NCBI GenBank assembly: GCA_013791905.1
Contig: VMSX01000011.1
Coordinates: 1 to 64,000 of the forward strand
Origin: Rhodocyclaceae bacterium
Lineage (GTDB): Bacteria > Pseudomonadota > Gammaproteobacteria > Burkholderiales > Rhodocyclaceae
Length of the DNA: 64,000 nt
Direction of reading: 5' to 3'
The notes below the pieces were generated by a model, which was given only the letters and a program-made list of their open reading frames with translations, was not told the origin of the DNA and made no database searches. The position numbers were made by a program, and so were the translations under genes. This document shows, piece after piece, positions 55,398 through 62,934 of this stretch (positions are counted from its first letter, which is position 1; every line of letters begins with the position of its first letter).

Positions 55398-55849
55398 GGC
55401 TTCGGCTCACTGGGTGTCCGGCGCTTGCGCCCCTGCCAGTGCGCCACGCCCTGCACGATGCGCGAAAACGGCAGCGCTTCGAAACTGGCATATTCGGCCT
55501 GGGCCAGGCGCACCAGTTTCATGACATCGGGCGCGGTAGCTGCGGGGTCAAGCAAGTCGCGCAGGCCAATTAATCCGCCGCATTGCACCTTCATTGACAT
55601 GGCATGCGGCAGGATGCGCTGGGCATCCTTGATCTTGAGCGCAAAGGCGGAGTTCGCCCGCAATAGCGAGAGCAACTGGCCACAGGCCGCCCGCACCAAG
55701 GGTTCGCGACAAGCCACCACCTCGCGTTCCGCCAGCGATATTCGCTGCACCGCCTCGCACACCGCTGCCCGCGCCAGCATGGCCTGCTCGAAGACACAGG
55801 GCAGCTGATTAACCTGCTTGCGAGTGAGGTGGTAGCTGGTCTCGTCCAT
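55394..55849 (-). CDS. Uncharacterised protein, 151 residues
   Basis: Mainly helical by composition (EQAMLARAAVCEAVQRISLA and similar), with four cysteines spread through it and a basic, Pro-rich C-terminus. There is no signal peptide or membrane segment. I do not recognise the family. The stop overlaps the start of the Sfum_1244-like gene by ATGA, so the two are probably made together. A GC-rich intergenic repeat stands upstream. Confidence 0.65.
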   Translation of the reverse strand: MDETSYHLTRKQVNQLPCVFEQAMLARAAVCEAVQRISLAEREVVACREPLVRAACGQLLSLLRANSAFALKIKDAQRILPHAMSMKVQCGGLIGLRDLLDPAATAPDVMKLVRLAQAEYASFEALPFSRIVQGVAHWQGRKRRTPSEPKP

Positions 55850-55865
55850 CGCGACAGGAGATTAT

Positions 55866-55981
55866 GTTTCCGCCGGGCCGCTCCAAGGAGACATGCGCGG
55901 CTTGCCTCCTCTGGGGGTGGGGGGCAGCGAGCCGGGTTTGTGACCGAAGGAAATCCCTGTGGGACGAGCCTGGGGGGGCAT
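55866..55981 (-). repeat. GC-rich intergenic repeat, copy B
   Basis: On the minus strand it reads TGCCCCCCCAGGCTCG, then TCACAAACCCGGCTCGCTGC and CCCCCC, then CTTGGAGCGGCCCGGCGG. This is the same order of blocks as copy A. It fills the gap between the 76-residue and 151-residue genes. Confidence 0.7.
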
Positions 55982-55986
55982 CAGTG

Positions 55987-56217
55987 TTACGACTCCTCGC
56001 CGGTGCGCGGGTCGGCTTCGCGCACGGTACGCAGCGCCTCTTCGGCTTGCAGTTCATTTTCGCCAAAAATTATCTTGATCTGGCAATTCGTCAGGTCGGT
56101 CTCCTTGCGCAGGCGCTTGGCATCTGCCGAGGCATCCTTGAACATAGGGAAGGCGGCGAGCTTTTCGAGTTGCTTGATCGGCCCAAGCTGGCTGACACGA
56201 TAGATGTAGTAAGGCAT
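55987..56217 (-). CDS. Small conserved protein, 76 residues
   Basis: Reads MPYYIYRVSQLGPIKQLEKL at the start, then a charged helical part (DASADAKRLRKET) and an acidic end. Codon use and third-position GC are gene-like. It sits ten bases from the S24-like gene on the same strand. Function unknown. Confidence 0.65.
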   Translation of the reverse strand: MPYYIYRVSQLGPIKQLEKLAAFPMFKDASADAKRLRKETDLTNCQIKIIFGENELQAEEALRTVREADPRTGEES

Positions 56218-56227
56218 GGTGCTCCTG

Positions 56228-56617
56228 TTAGACGTAAAACTTGGCGGCCTTGCGGCGACCAGGCTTGGATTTCTGGATGATCACCCCCTTGATGACCGAC
56301 AGGTCGGGAATGTTCGCGGAGGGATAATTGGGGTTGAGGGGCTGCAATTTCCAGCCCCCGTTCGCGCCCGCCTGGACCAGTTGACGAAATATCCACTCGT
56401 CGTCCAGCCACGCCATGACATAGGAACCGTTGGTCGCCAAGCCTTCCGGCTCGATGACGATGATATCGCCTTCGACAAATTCGGGTTCCATACTGTCACC
56501 GAGCACCATGAGGGCAAAGGATTCGCCGGAACTACAGCCTTCCAGCGCGGCATCGGTTGCGGGGTCGGCAAGAGCGGCTGGCACTACGGGAATGGGGAAA
56601 GGTTTTTTATCGTTCAT
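56228..56617 (-). CDS. S24 (LexA-like) peptidase domain protein without DNA-binding part
   Basis: 129 residues. ALMVLGDSMEPEFVEGDIIV is the S24 serine motif. The lysine of the Ser-Lys dyad would be expected after YVMAWLDDEWIF, where this protein has RQL (Arg). There is no helix-turn-helix, so it is not a repressor in the usual sense. It may be a ligand or RecA-responsive accessory or a signal-peptidase-fold protein with altered activity. It lies between two small proteins of unknown function in an apparent operon. Confidence 0.75.
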   Translation of the reverse strand: MNDKKPFPIPVVPAALADPATDAALEGCSSGESFALMVLGDSMEPEFVEGDIIVIEPEGLATNGSYVMAWLDDEWIFRQLVQAGANGGWKLQPLNPNYPSANIPDLSVIKGVIIQKSKPGRRKAAKFYV

Positions 56618-56620
56618 GGT

Positions 56621-56869
56621 CTACTCGGATAACCAACGTAACAGGTAATAAAGGCGAAAACCCTCCGACGAACGTGAGGGACCCACGACCTCGGCGGCAT
56701 GCAGATTATGCTCCGGTAGGGCACGCGCCAGCGCTTCTTCAGCCGACGTCACCACCTCGACACAGTTTTCGGGGAAACGTTTGCGCTTGCCTCGTGTCGC
56801 CTGCACCAATGCAAAATACTGTCGCACCAGATGCGGTGCTTCGGCATCAAGATAGACGCCGCCTTTCAT
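56621..56869 (-). CDS. Small conserved protein, 82 residues
   Basis: Starts MKGGVYLDAEAPHLVRQYFA, with a basic middle (GKRKRFPENC) and the ending YYLLRWLSE. No known domain is recognised. It is three bases upstream of the S24-like gene, suggesting coupling. A repeat block stands just before it. Confidence 0.6.
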   Translation of the reverse strand: MKGGVYLDAEAPHLVRQYFALVQATRGKRKRFPENCVEVVTSAEEALARALPEHNLHAAEVVGPSRSSEGFRLYYLLRWLSE

Positions 56870-56877
56870 GTCAGCCT

Positions 56878-56934
56878 CCCGCCGGGCCGTCCCAAGGGAG
56901 GCTGCGAGCAGGGTTTGTGAGCGTGGGGGGGCAA
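56878..56934 (-). repeat. GC-rich intergenic repeat, copy C (short)
   Basis: On the minus strand: TGCCCCCCCACGCTCACAAA, then CCCTGCTCGCAGCCTCCCTTG and GGACGGCCCGGCGGG. The middle is shorter than in copies A and B. It fills the gap between two genes. Confidence 0.7.
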
Positions 56935-56935
56935 A

Positions 56936-57952
56936 TTACACACCTCGCAGGATGTTGATGTTCGCAATGATCGGCGCGAACAACGGCTCAAGATGGCGGC
57001 GCATCAGCGGGCCCACTGCCGTGGTGCGCGTCAGAATCGGCTCGGCGACACTGGCGTTCAATCGTGACAGCGCCGCCAGCGCGGCGGCCTCAGCCGGGAA
57101 GCCATCAATATCGGCGACATTGCCTTCCTCGCGAAAATAGCCGCCCAGCAAATCGAGCAACAAATAGGCCGTTTCGTGGGTAAGCGGTTTTTCCAGCACC
57201 AGTTCCGCAGCCTTGAGATAAGCCTGCCCGCTCCCCGTACAGCAACGCGCCAGCAGTCTCGCGGCGGGCGCGTCCTGCGTCAACTCCGCCGGCAAGACAC
57301 GCGGCGGCTCGTCCGGCAAATAGTCGGGACGACTTTCAAGAAAACCGATCAGATAGTGCGGACGGCGGCGGGCCTTGCGCCACAACAGATCACACGCCTC
57401 CGGCTCGACCAGCCCAGTCGCCAGCACCACACGCACGGTGTTCATGGCGGCAACCGGGTCTTCCTCAAAGGGCAGGTGCTCGATCAGATAATCGACGAGC
57501 ACCTTGCCCATTGCACCCTCCCGCACCGCCGGACAGGCCAGCATCACGCGGGCCATTTCCATGGTCGGCAGCGCCCACCAGGCACGCCGCGCCAGTTCGT
57601 CGGTCAGGGTCGGCGCATAGGCCACCGCCAGCACCGCTTCTGGTTCGCCGAGCTTCAGCAGGACTTCAAGGTTCTTCGGACTGGAATGCCCCATGCGCGT
57701 CCAGCACCGCAGATGCACCGGGTAACCGCCGGGCGAATCCAGTGCATGGCCACCCAGCAATTCGCGCACTCGCATGAAATAGCGCTCGGAGCGGCCGACC
57801 GGATTCAGCAAAACGCGCGCCTCGCCTCTGGCGGTCAGCCCATGGAGCGTACGCGCTCCTTCGTCGATCCGCACCGCCAATAAATCACCCGCCAGCAGCA
57901 CATTGAGGCGCAGCGCATCTTCGGGCGTCAGGTCTGGACTTGTAGAATTCAT
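56936..57952 (-). CDS. DsrS-like protein
   Basis: 338 residues. The start LTPEDALRLNVLLAGDLLAV, then LHGLTARGEARVLLNP and LDSPGGYPVHLRCWTRMGH recall DsrS, a cytoplasmic protein encoded at the end of dsr operons of sulfur-oxidising bacteria and of unknown exact role. No other dsr gene lies in the window. The body is helical and repeat-like (RRAWWALPTMEMARVMLACP). Identification is from memory of the family pattern and should be checked. Confidence 0.55.
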   Translation of the reverse strand: MNSTSPDLTPEDALRLNVLLAGDLLAVRIDEGARTLHGLTARGEARVLLNPVGRSERYFMRVRELLGGHALDSPGGYPVHLRCWTRMGHSSPKNLEVLLKLGEPEAVLAVAYAPTLTDELARRAWWALPTMEMARVMLACPAVREGAMGKVLVDYLIEHLPFEEDPVAAMNTVRVVLATGLVEPEACDLLWRKARRRPHYLIGFLESRPDYLPDEPPRVLPAELTQDAPAARLLARCCTGSGQAYLKAAELVLEKPLTHETAYLLLDLLGGYFREEGNVADIDGFPAEAAALAALSRLNASVAEPILTRTTAVGPLMRRHLEPLFAPIIANINILRGV

Positions 57953-58137
57953 CGGTCGTAAACGCAGTTTCAGAGAAGGCTAATCCCCGCGTTAGCGGGT
58001 GTTATGCCGAAACTAAAATAACACACCAGCCCCTGTTGTTTATACTGAGCCGAGAAGTTTTGGAACGATCAGGATAAGCAAACATCAAAACAGTATTGTC
58101 TCGCTAATGACGAGTTGCCGTAATTGGAGATCATCAC

Positions 58138-58599
58138 ATGAATAAATTACACCGCTCGACCTGGCTCGCCCTGGCCGCCTCCGTCGCTCTGCTGGCCGGG
58201 TGCGCGAGTAGTCAATCCGGCTCCAGTTATTCCCGCGAACAAACGCGTGGAGAAATGAACATTCGACTCGGCGTGGTCGAAAGTGTTCGCCAGGTCGCCA
58301 TCGAAGGCAGCAAATCGCCGGTTGGCCCGGTTGCGGGCGGGGTCATTGGCGGCATTGCCGGCAGCAATCTGGGCGGCGGCCGCGGTTCGACGGTGGGCGC
58401 AGTGCTTGGCATGGTCGCCGGCGGCGTTGCCGGGCAAGCCATCGAAGCAGGCGTCACCAAGAAGGATGGCCTGGAAATCACCGTCAAGCTGGATAACGGC
58501 CAGCTGATTGCCGTCACCCAGGAAGCCGATGAGCAGTTCTATCCCGGCGACCGCGTGCGCGTGCTTTCCGGGCAAGGGGCAACCCGCGTATCACGCTGA
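58138..58599 (+). CDS. slyB: SlyB/PcP-type outer membrane lipoprotein
   Basis: 153 residues. Lipoprotein signal with LLAGC (Cys21). A glycine-zipper membrane segment (GGVIGGIAGSNLGGGRGSTV and the following VLGMVAGGVAGQA) and a C-terminal beta domain (DGLEITVKLDNGQLIAV) are those of the SlyB/PcP family, which stabilises the outer membrane under Mg2+/polymyxin stress. TGGAGA precedes the ATG by eight bases. Confidence 0.88.
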   Translation: MNKLHRSTWLALAASVALLAGCASSQSGSSYSREQTRGEMNIRLGVVESVRQVAIEGSKSPVGPVAGGVIGGIAGSNLGGGRGSTVGAVLGMVAGGVAGQAIEAGVTKKDGLEITVKLDNGQLIAVTQEADEQFYPGDRVRVLSGQGATRVSR

Positions 58600-58629
58600 T
58601 TGCCGTAGCCGATTTTTCTCTGCAGATGA

Positions 58630-58658
58630 TGGACGCCTGCCAGGCGTCCCGCTAGAAT
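58630..58658 (+). promoter_or_regulatory. Sigma-70 promoter of the manganese riboswitch, with overlapping palindrome
   Basis: TGGACG (58630-58635), 17 bases, TAGAAT (58653-58658); transcription would begin near 58665, at the edge of the riboswitch. GGACGCC and GGCGTCC (58631-58637, 58643-58649) form a palindrome covering the -35 and spacer, a possible repressor site. Confidence 0.6.
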
Positions 58659-58664
58659 CGCCGC

Positions 58665-58770
58665 CGTCATTGGGGAGTAGCCGCCCTCCATCCAGAGGGG
58701 CTTGCGTCAACACACTTGGCCATCCGGCCATGGTGCAAGCGGTTTCCCAAACTTGGCAAGACCTTTGACC
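58665..58770 (+). promoter_or_regulatory. yybP-ykoY manganese riboswitch
   Basis: The conserved elements are in order: GGGGAGTAGC (58672-58682 region), CGTCAACACACTTGGC (about 58705-58720) and ACTTGGCAAGACCTTTGACC (58751-58770). These are the signature blocks of the yybP-ykoY class, which binds Mn2+ and turns on exporters. The gene downstream is a TMEM165/GDT1-type exporter, the commonest partner. The segment up to 58837 would be the expression platform. Confidence 0.92.
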
Positions 58771-58837
58771 ATTGCGCCTTCAGACTGGCTGGAGAGGCGC
58801 CGTGGTCATTCGTCTTCTCCGGCCAAGGGGTGTCACA

Positions 58838-59413
58838 TTGGAAGCCTTCCTCATTGCTACGGGTATCGTCGCCCTCGCCGAAATTGGCGACAAGACGCAA
58901 TTGCTGGCCTTCATCCTGGCCGCCAAGTTTCGCCGGCCGCTGCCCATCATCCTTGGCATTTTTGTCGCGACGGTGGCAAACCACGCCTTCGCCGGCGCGC
59001 TAGGAGCGTGGCTCGCATTGCTCATGGGACCGGAAACGCTGCGCTGGGTGCTTGGCCTTTCGTTCATCGGCATGGCAGTCTGGACGCTGATTCCCGATAA
59101 ATTCGACGAGAAAGACGCCAAGCTGGCACGCTTTGGCGTCTTCGGCACAACGGTGATTGCCTTCTTTCTGGCCGAGATGGGTGATAAAACCCAGATCGCC
59201 ACGGTGGCCCTGGTAGCCCAGTATCAGGCATTCGCTGCCGTGGTCGCCGGGACCACTTTGGGCATGATGATCGCCAATGTGCCGGCAGTGCTGCTGGGCG
59301 ACCGGATCGCCCACCGCATGCCGGTCCGCACGGTACATGCCATTGCCGCCGCAATCTTTGCCATCCTCGGTGTCGCCACCCTGCTCGGCGCGGGCGAGCA
59401 ATTTGGTTTTTAG
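58838..59413 (+). CDS. TMEM165/GDT1 family manganese exporter
   Basis: 191 residues from TTG 58838 (MEAFLIATGIVALAEIGDKT), which has AAGGGG seven bases before it and matches the family start. Upstream in-frame starts lie too close to the riboswitch. It has six membrane helices and the two signature motifs EIGDKT and EMGDKT, which bind the cation. Riboswitch control indicates Mn2+ export. The stop is followed at once by the ATG of the CDF gene. Confidence 0.93.
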   Translation: MEAFLIATGIVALAEIGDKTQLLAFILAAKFRRPLPIILGIFVATVANHAFAGALGAWLALLMGPETLRWVLGLSFIGMAVWTLIPDKFDEKDAKLARFGVFGTTVIAFFLAEMGDKTQIATVALVAQYQAFAAVVAGTTLGMMIANVPAVLLGDRIAHRMPVRTVHAIAAAIFAILGVATLLGAGEQFGF

Positions 59414-60373
59414 ATGAGAAAATCCGCCATGCACAATCACAACCTGTCCGACTGGTCGCACGACCACGTATTTGACGAAGGCAACCTTGCCGCAGAGCGC
59501 GGCACGCGTGCCGTCATGTGGATCACCGCCGTGATGATGGTGATCGAAATCTTCGCCGGCTGGTGGTACAACTCGATGGCGCTGCTGGCCGATGGTTGGC
59601 ACATGAGTTCGCATACCGTGGCCATCGGCATCAGCGTGTTTGCCTATGCGGCGGCCCGCCGTCATGCCAACGACCCGCGCTTTGCGTTTGGCACCTGGAA
59701 GATCGAGGTGCTGGGCGGCTTCGCCAGCGCGATATTCCTGCTCGGTGTGGCGGCGATGATGGTGTTTGCCTCGGTCGAGCGGATTTTCTCGCCACAACCG
59801 ATCCATTATCAGGAAGCGCTGGTCATTGCCGTGGTCGGCCTTGTCGTCAATGTCGTCTGTGCGGTGATCCTCGGCAAGGCGCACGACCACCACCATGATG
59901 ATCACCACGAACACGGGCATGAGCACGCGCACGGCGATGATCTCAACCTGAAAGCTGCCTACATCCATGTCATCACCGATGCCCTGACCTCGGTGCTGGC
60001 GATTGTCGCGCTGGCCGGCGGCTGGATGTATGGCTGGAACTGGCTCGACCCGGCAATGGGCATCGTCGGCGCAGTGCTGGTGGCCAGCTGGGCGCGAAAC
60101 CTGCTCGCCGAAACCAGCAAGGTGTTGCTCGACCGCGAGATGGATCATCCGGTGGTGCAGGAGATTCGTGAGGCGGTCGAAACCGGCCCTGAAGCCGGCG
60201 ACACACAAATTGCCGACCTGCATGTCTGGCGCGTCGGCAAGCGCACCTACTCGTGCGCGATCACCCTGGTCACGCACGACGCGGCGCTAACGCCCAAACA
60301 GGTCCATGAACAATTGGCCCAGCATGAAGAGATCGTGCACGCCACGATCGAGATCCATCTCTGCCCTGGCTAA
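59414..60373 (+). CDS. Cation diffusion facilitator exporter (DmeF-like)
   Basis: 319 residues. HDHVFDEGNLAAERGT at the start is typical of the DmeF subgroup (Co/Ni export). Six membrane helices follow, with ALLADGWHM and VITDALTSV metal sites (HxxxD type), a His-rich loop (HDHHHDDHHEHGHEHAHG) and a C-terminal cytoplasmic domain. It follows the TMEM165 gene with no gap, so it too falls under the manganese riboswitch. That placement suggests Mn may be a substrate besides Co or Ni. ATG 59429 is an alternative start. Confidence 0.9.
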   Translation: MRKSAMHNHNLSDWSHDHVFDEGNLAAERGTRAVMWITAVMMVIEIFAGWWYNSMALLADGWHMSSHTVAIGISVFAYAAARRHANDPRFAFGTWKIEVLGGFASAIFLLGVAAMMVFASVERIFSPQPIHYQEALVIAVVGLVVNVVCAVILGKAHDHHHDDHHEHGHEHAHGDDLNLKAAYIHVITDALTSVLAIVALAGGWMYGWNWLDPAMGIVGAVLVASWARNLLAETSKVLLDREMDHPVVQEIREAVETGPEAGDTQIADLHVWRVGKRTYSCAITLVTHDAALTPKQVHEQLAQHEEIVHATIEIHLCPG

Positions 60374-60395
60374 AAGCTTGGAAATATAGCGTTTG

Positions 60396-60530
60396 CGCCG
60401 GGCCGCCCCAAGCAAATGCGGCACGCGGCGCCAGCCGCAACCCGCTCCGCTGCCAATAGAAGCGCCCCGTAACAAACGAGCAAAGCGAGCGGTTAAGAAC
60501 CCCCCGAGAGGGGGGCGAAGGGGGGCGGGC
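60396..60530. repeat. GC-rich intergenic repeat, copy D (diverged) with hairpin
   Basis: Begins with GCGCCGGGCCGCCCCAAG, like the ends of copies B and C, but the middle differs. It ends in CCCCCC-GAGA-GGGGGG (60500-60515), a perfect stem. It lies between the convergent CDF and VWA genes and may end both transcripts. Confidence 0.55.
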
Positions 60531-60531
60531 C

Positions 60532-61776
60532 TTAATTCAGTTGTATGCGCCGGCCCCACGGCACCGGCGCTTTGCCCTTCACCAGCCACAGCACCGGATA
60601 ATTCGGCGGCTGGGCGGGAAACTCGCCTTCCGCATCGGTGAAGTAAACCAGCGAGTCCGGCTGCTGGCCACTGCGCTCGATCCACTCGAACACCGGGGTA
60701 AATGCGGTCCCGCCACCACCGGCAAACTGGCGCGGCAGGCGCAGTTCGTCCCAGGGTTCGAACACCCAGGGCGCATCGGCCGCCAAAGCGGTGTCGCAGG
60801 CAAACAGCGTGATGCGCACCGGCATCGTTCCCTTGAGCGCGTTCATCTCGCCGAGAAAACTGGCCAGATCCGCCTCGCTCACCGAACCCGAAACATCGAT
60901 GGCGACATGAATGTCACCGGAGTGGCTGCGCAGGCTCGGCCAGATCACCTCGCCTTCGCGGCGCGAGGGGCGCAGCCAGGTGTAGTCATCGCGCCCTACC
61001 TGGGTCAGGTATTGCGCCAGCAGCGCCCGCCACGACACCTGCGCGGCCAGCCCCGCCTCGCTGAGACGCGCCAGACTTCCGGAAAGCTTGCCTGCCTCGC
61101 GGGCGCGTTGCGCGGCGGCGGCCAGATGACGTTGCCATTGCTGCTGCAATTGTTCCTTTTCTTTCGCGGTCAGCGGCGGTGGCGGGCCGTTTTCCTCGTC
61201 ACCCGCCGTCCCGCCAGCGCCGACTTTTTCCGGCGAGTTGCCGCCCGCATCGGGATCGATCTCCTGCGGATCGCTGCCACCCTTACCCTGCGCTTCCGAC
61301 TGCTCGCCCTGCCCGCCCCCTTCGCCACCTTCATCGCTGTCCCAGACGTGGTCGTCGAGCATTTCGCTGTCTAGATTGTCATCGATGCAGGGGTAGATTT
61401 CTTCCGCAGCCATGCCGCGATACAAGTCGAGCACCTGCGCATCGAGGGGCGGCATGAGGCCTTCGTCCATGAGCAGCGGGTTGATGGCGAAATCGCAGGC
61501 CAGATCCCATTTGCGCTGCACGCGATGACCGCGGCGCGCGAAATGGCCCAGTGCGCAATGCAGTGCCTCGTGGGCCAGCGCGAACTGCACCTCAGCTGAA
61601 GTCAGGTTCTCGATCCAGCTTGGGTTGTAGTAGATGGCGCGGGCATCGGTCGCCGTGGTGCGGCACCAGGCGCCAGCGGGTTTCAGGGGCAGGCGCAACA
61701 CCAGCGCGCCGAGAAAGGGCTTGTCGAGAATCAGCCGAGTTCTGGCCGCGGCAAGCCTGGACTCGGCATCACTCAT
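60532..61776 (-). CDS. DUF2201/VWA-like metallopeptidase-type protein
   Basis: 414 residues. N-terminal putative metallopeptidase domain with LAHEALHCALGH (HExxH, about 69-80). An acidic, Gly-rich low-complexity centre (about 145-205) follows, then a C-terminal VWA-like domain with DVSGSVSEAD (MIDAS, near 292). Such proteins pair with MoxR ATPases and are thought to help assemble or insert metals into complexes. The gene starts inside the end of the MoxR gene (eight-base overlap). KVGAGGTA in the centre comes from a dispersed-repeat copy. Confidence 0.88.
   Translation of the reverse strand: MSDAESRLAAARTRLILDKPFLGALVLRLPLKPAGAWCRTTATDARAIYYNPSWIENLTSAEVQFALAHEALHCALGHFARRGHRVQRKWDLACDFAINPLLMDEGLMPPLDAQVLDLYRGMAAEEIYPCIDDNLDSEMLDDHVWDSDEGGEGGGQGEQSEAQGKGGSDPQEIDPDAGGNSPEKVGAGGTAGDEENGPPPPLTAKEKEQLQQQWQRHLAAAAQRAREAGKLSGSLARLSEAGLAAQVSWRALLAQYLTQVGRDDYTWLRPSRREGEVIWPSLRSHSGDIHVAIDVSGSVSEADLASFLGEMNALKGTMPVRITLFACDTALAADAPWVFEPWDELRLPRQFAGGGGTAFTPVFEWIERSGQQPDSLVYFTDAEGEFPAQPPNYPVLWLVKGKAPVPWGRRIQLN
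61205..61228 (+). repeat. Dispersed 24-bp repeat, copy 9 (in the VWA gene)
   Basis: Identical to copy 1. Read on the gene strand it encodes KVGAGGTA within the flexible linker of the VWA protein. Confidence 0.9.
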
Positions 61777-62821
61777 ACAGCATCAAGTCGGCCACCGCGT
61801 TGGCCCAGCCGGAAAACTGCGGCACGGAAAATAAGGCCTGGCCGATGCCGCGATGCATGTCGGAAACCAGCATCACGCCCATTTCGCGCTGGGGGAAATG
61901 CTGCGCGTAATCGAGCATGTTGCCCCAGATGGCCTGGGCGTCCGGCGTGTCCTTGACGCGCAGGGCGCGACCCGCCAGCGCGGCGGCAACGGCATATTGC
62001 AGATCGATCTCAGTGGGTACGGACACGGTCTGGCCAGCACAAATGGCATCGAGGTCGGGCAGCCGGTCAAGGCTGTCGATGAAGGCGGCGCACTCGATAC
62101 CCGCCGCGTGACCGACGCAGGCGGCCAGCGCGCCGCCGAGCAATTCGGGATGATCACCGAACTTCCGCAGCGCGCGGTGGGCGAATTCCCAGGAGCGCGG
62201 GCTGGGGAAAGCCATCTCGCCGCCGGCGTTCTTCGCCGGGTCGAAAGCGAAAATCAGTTCGGGCTTGAAGCGCAAAAAGGCGATCAACCCCTCGTCAATG
62301 CCGTTGGCGTAGGCCCAGGCCGCCCAGTCATCGAGATTGACATCCACCTCGTAGTGAGAAAAACGATTGGCCAGCGGCGCCGGCATCGCATAGGTGACGC
62401 CGCGGTCGCCCTGGCGGTTGCCGGCGGCGAAGATCGCCCAGCCATCGGGCACCCGGTAGTCGCCCAGCCGCCGGTCGAGAATCAGCTGATAGGCGGCCGC
62501 TGAAACGGCCGGCGGCGCCGAGGTGATCTCGTCGAGAAAGAGCACGCCGTCCGGGCCGTGGCGCGTGGCATCGGGCAACATGGACGGCGTTGCCCATTCG
62601 ACATGATCGCCGACGCGAAAGGGGATGCCGCGCAGATCGGAGGGTTCCATCTGCGACAGCCGGATATCGACCACCGGTACGTCGTGGCGTGCCGCGACCT
62701 GGGCGACGATCTGCGACTTGCCGACCCCCGGCGGCCCCCACAACATCACAGGAGTGTGGTGACCGGCGGCAGTGCTCTGAAATTCACGATCGAGGACAAA
62801 GGAAAGTTGGGCAGGGCGCAT
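61769..62821 (-). CDS. MoxR-family AAA ATPase
   Basis: 350 residues from ATG 62821. AAA core with Walker A GPPGVGKS, Walker B VLFLDEIT, sensor I FAAGNRQGD and the arginine-finger region ANRFSHYEVD. MoxR ATPases act as chaperones with VWA partners, here the next gene. The C-terminal third is alpha-helical. The actual target complex is unknown; neighbours give no clue. Confidence 0.9.
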   Translation of the reverse strand: MRPAQLSFVLDREFQSTAAGHHTPVMLWGPPGVGKSQIVAQVAARHDVPVVDIRLSQMEPSDLRGIPFRVGDHVEWATPSMLPDATRHGPDGVLFLDEITSAPPAVSAAAYQLILDRRLGDYRVPDGWAIFAAGNRQGDRGVTYAMPAPLANRFSHYEVDVNLDDWAAWAYANGIDEGLIAFLRFKPELIFAFDPAKNAGGEMAFPSPRSWEFAHRALRKFGDHPELLGGALAACVGHAAGIECAAFIDSLDRLPDLDAICAGQTVSVPTEIDLQYAVAAALAGRALRVKDTPDAQAIWGNMLDYAQHFPQREMGVMLVSDMHRGIGQALFSVPQFSGWANAVADLMLYE

Positions 62822-62836
62822 AAGGGTCAATGTCCG

Positions 62837-62934
62837 CGAAGGGCCGCCCCGAGAGGACGGCGCGCCCCAGTGGAGGGCAACGAAAAGGGTTTGTGAGCAC
62901 AGAAGATCCCCGCGGAATGAGCGTGGAGGGCCAT
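62837..62934 (-). repeat. GC-rich intergenic repeat, copy E
   Basis: On the minus strand: GCCCTCCACGCTCATTCCGC, later GTGCTCACAAACCCTTTTCG, TTGCCCTCCA and GGGGCGGCCCTTCGCGG. It has the same block order as copy B with more changes. It fills the gap between the reductase and MoxR genes. Confidence 0.65.
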
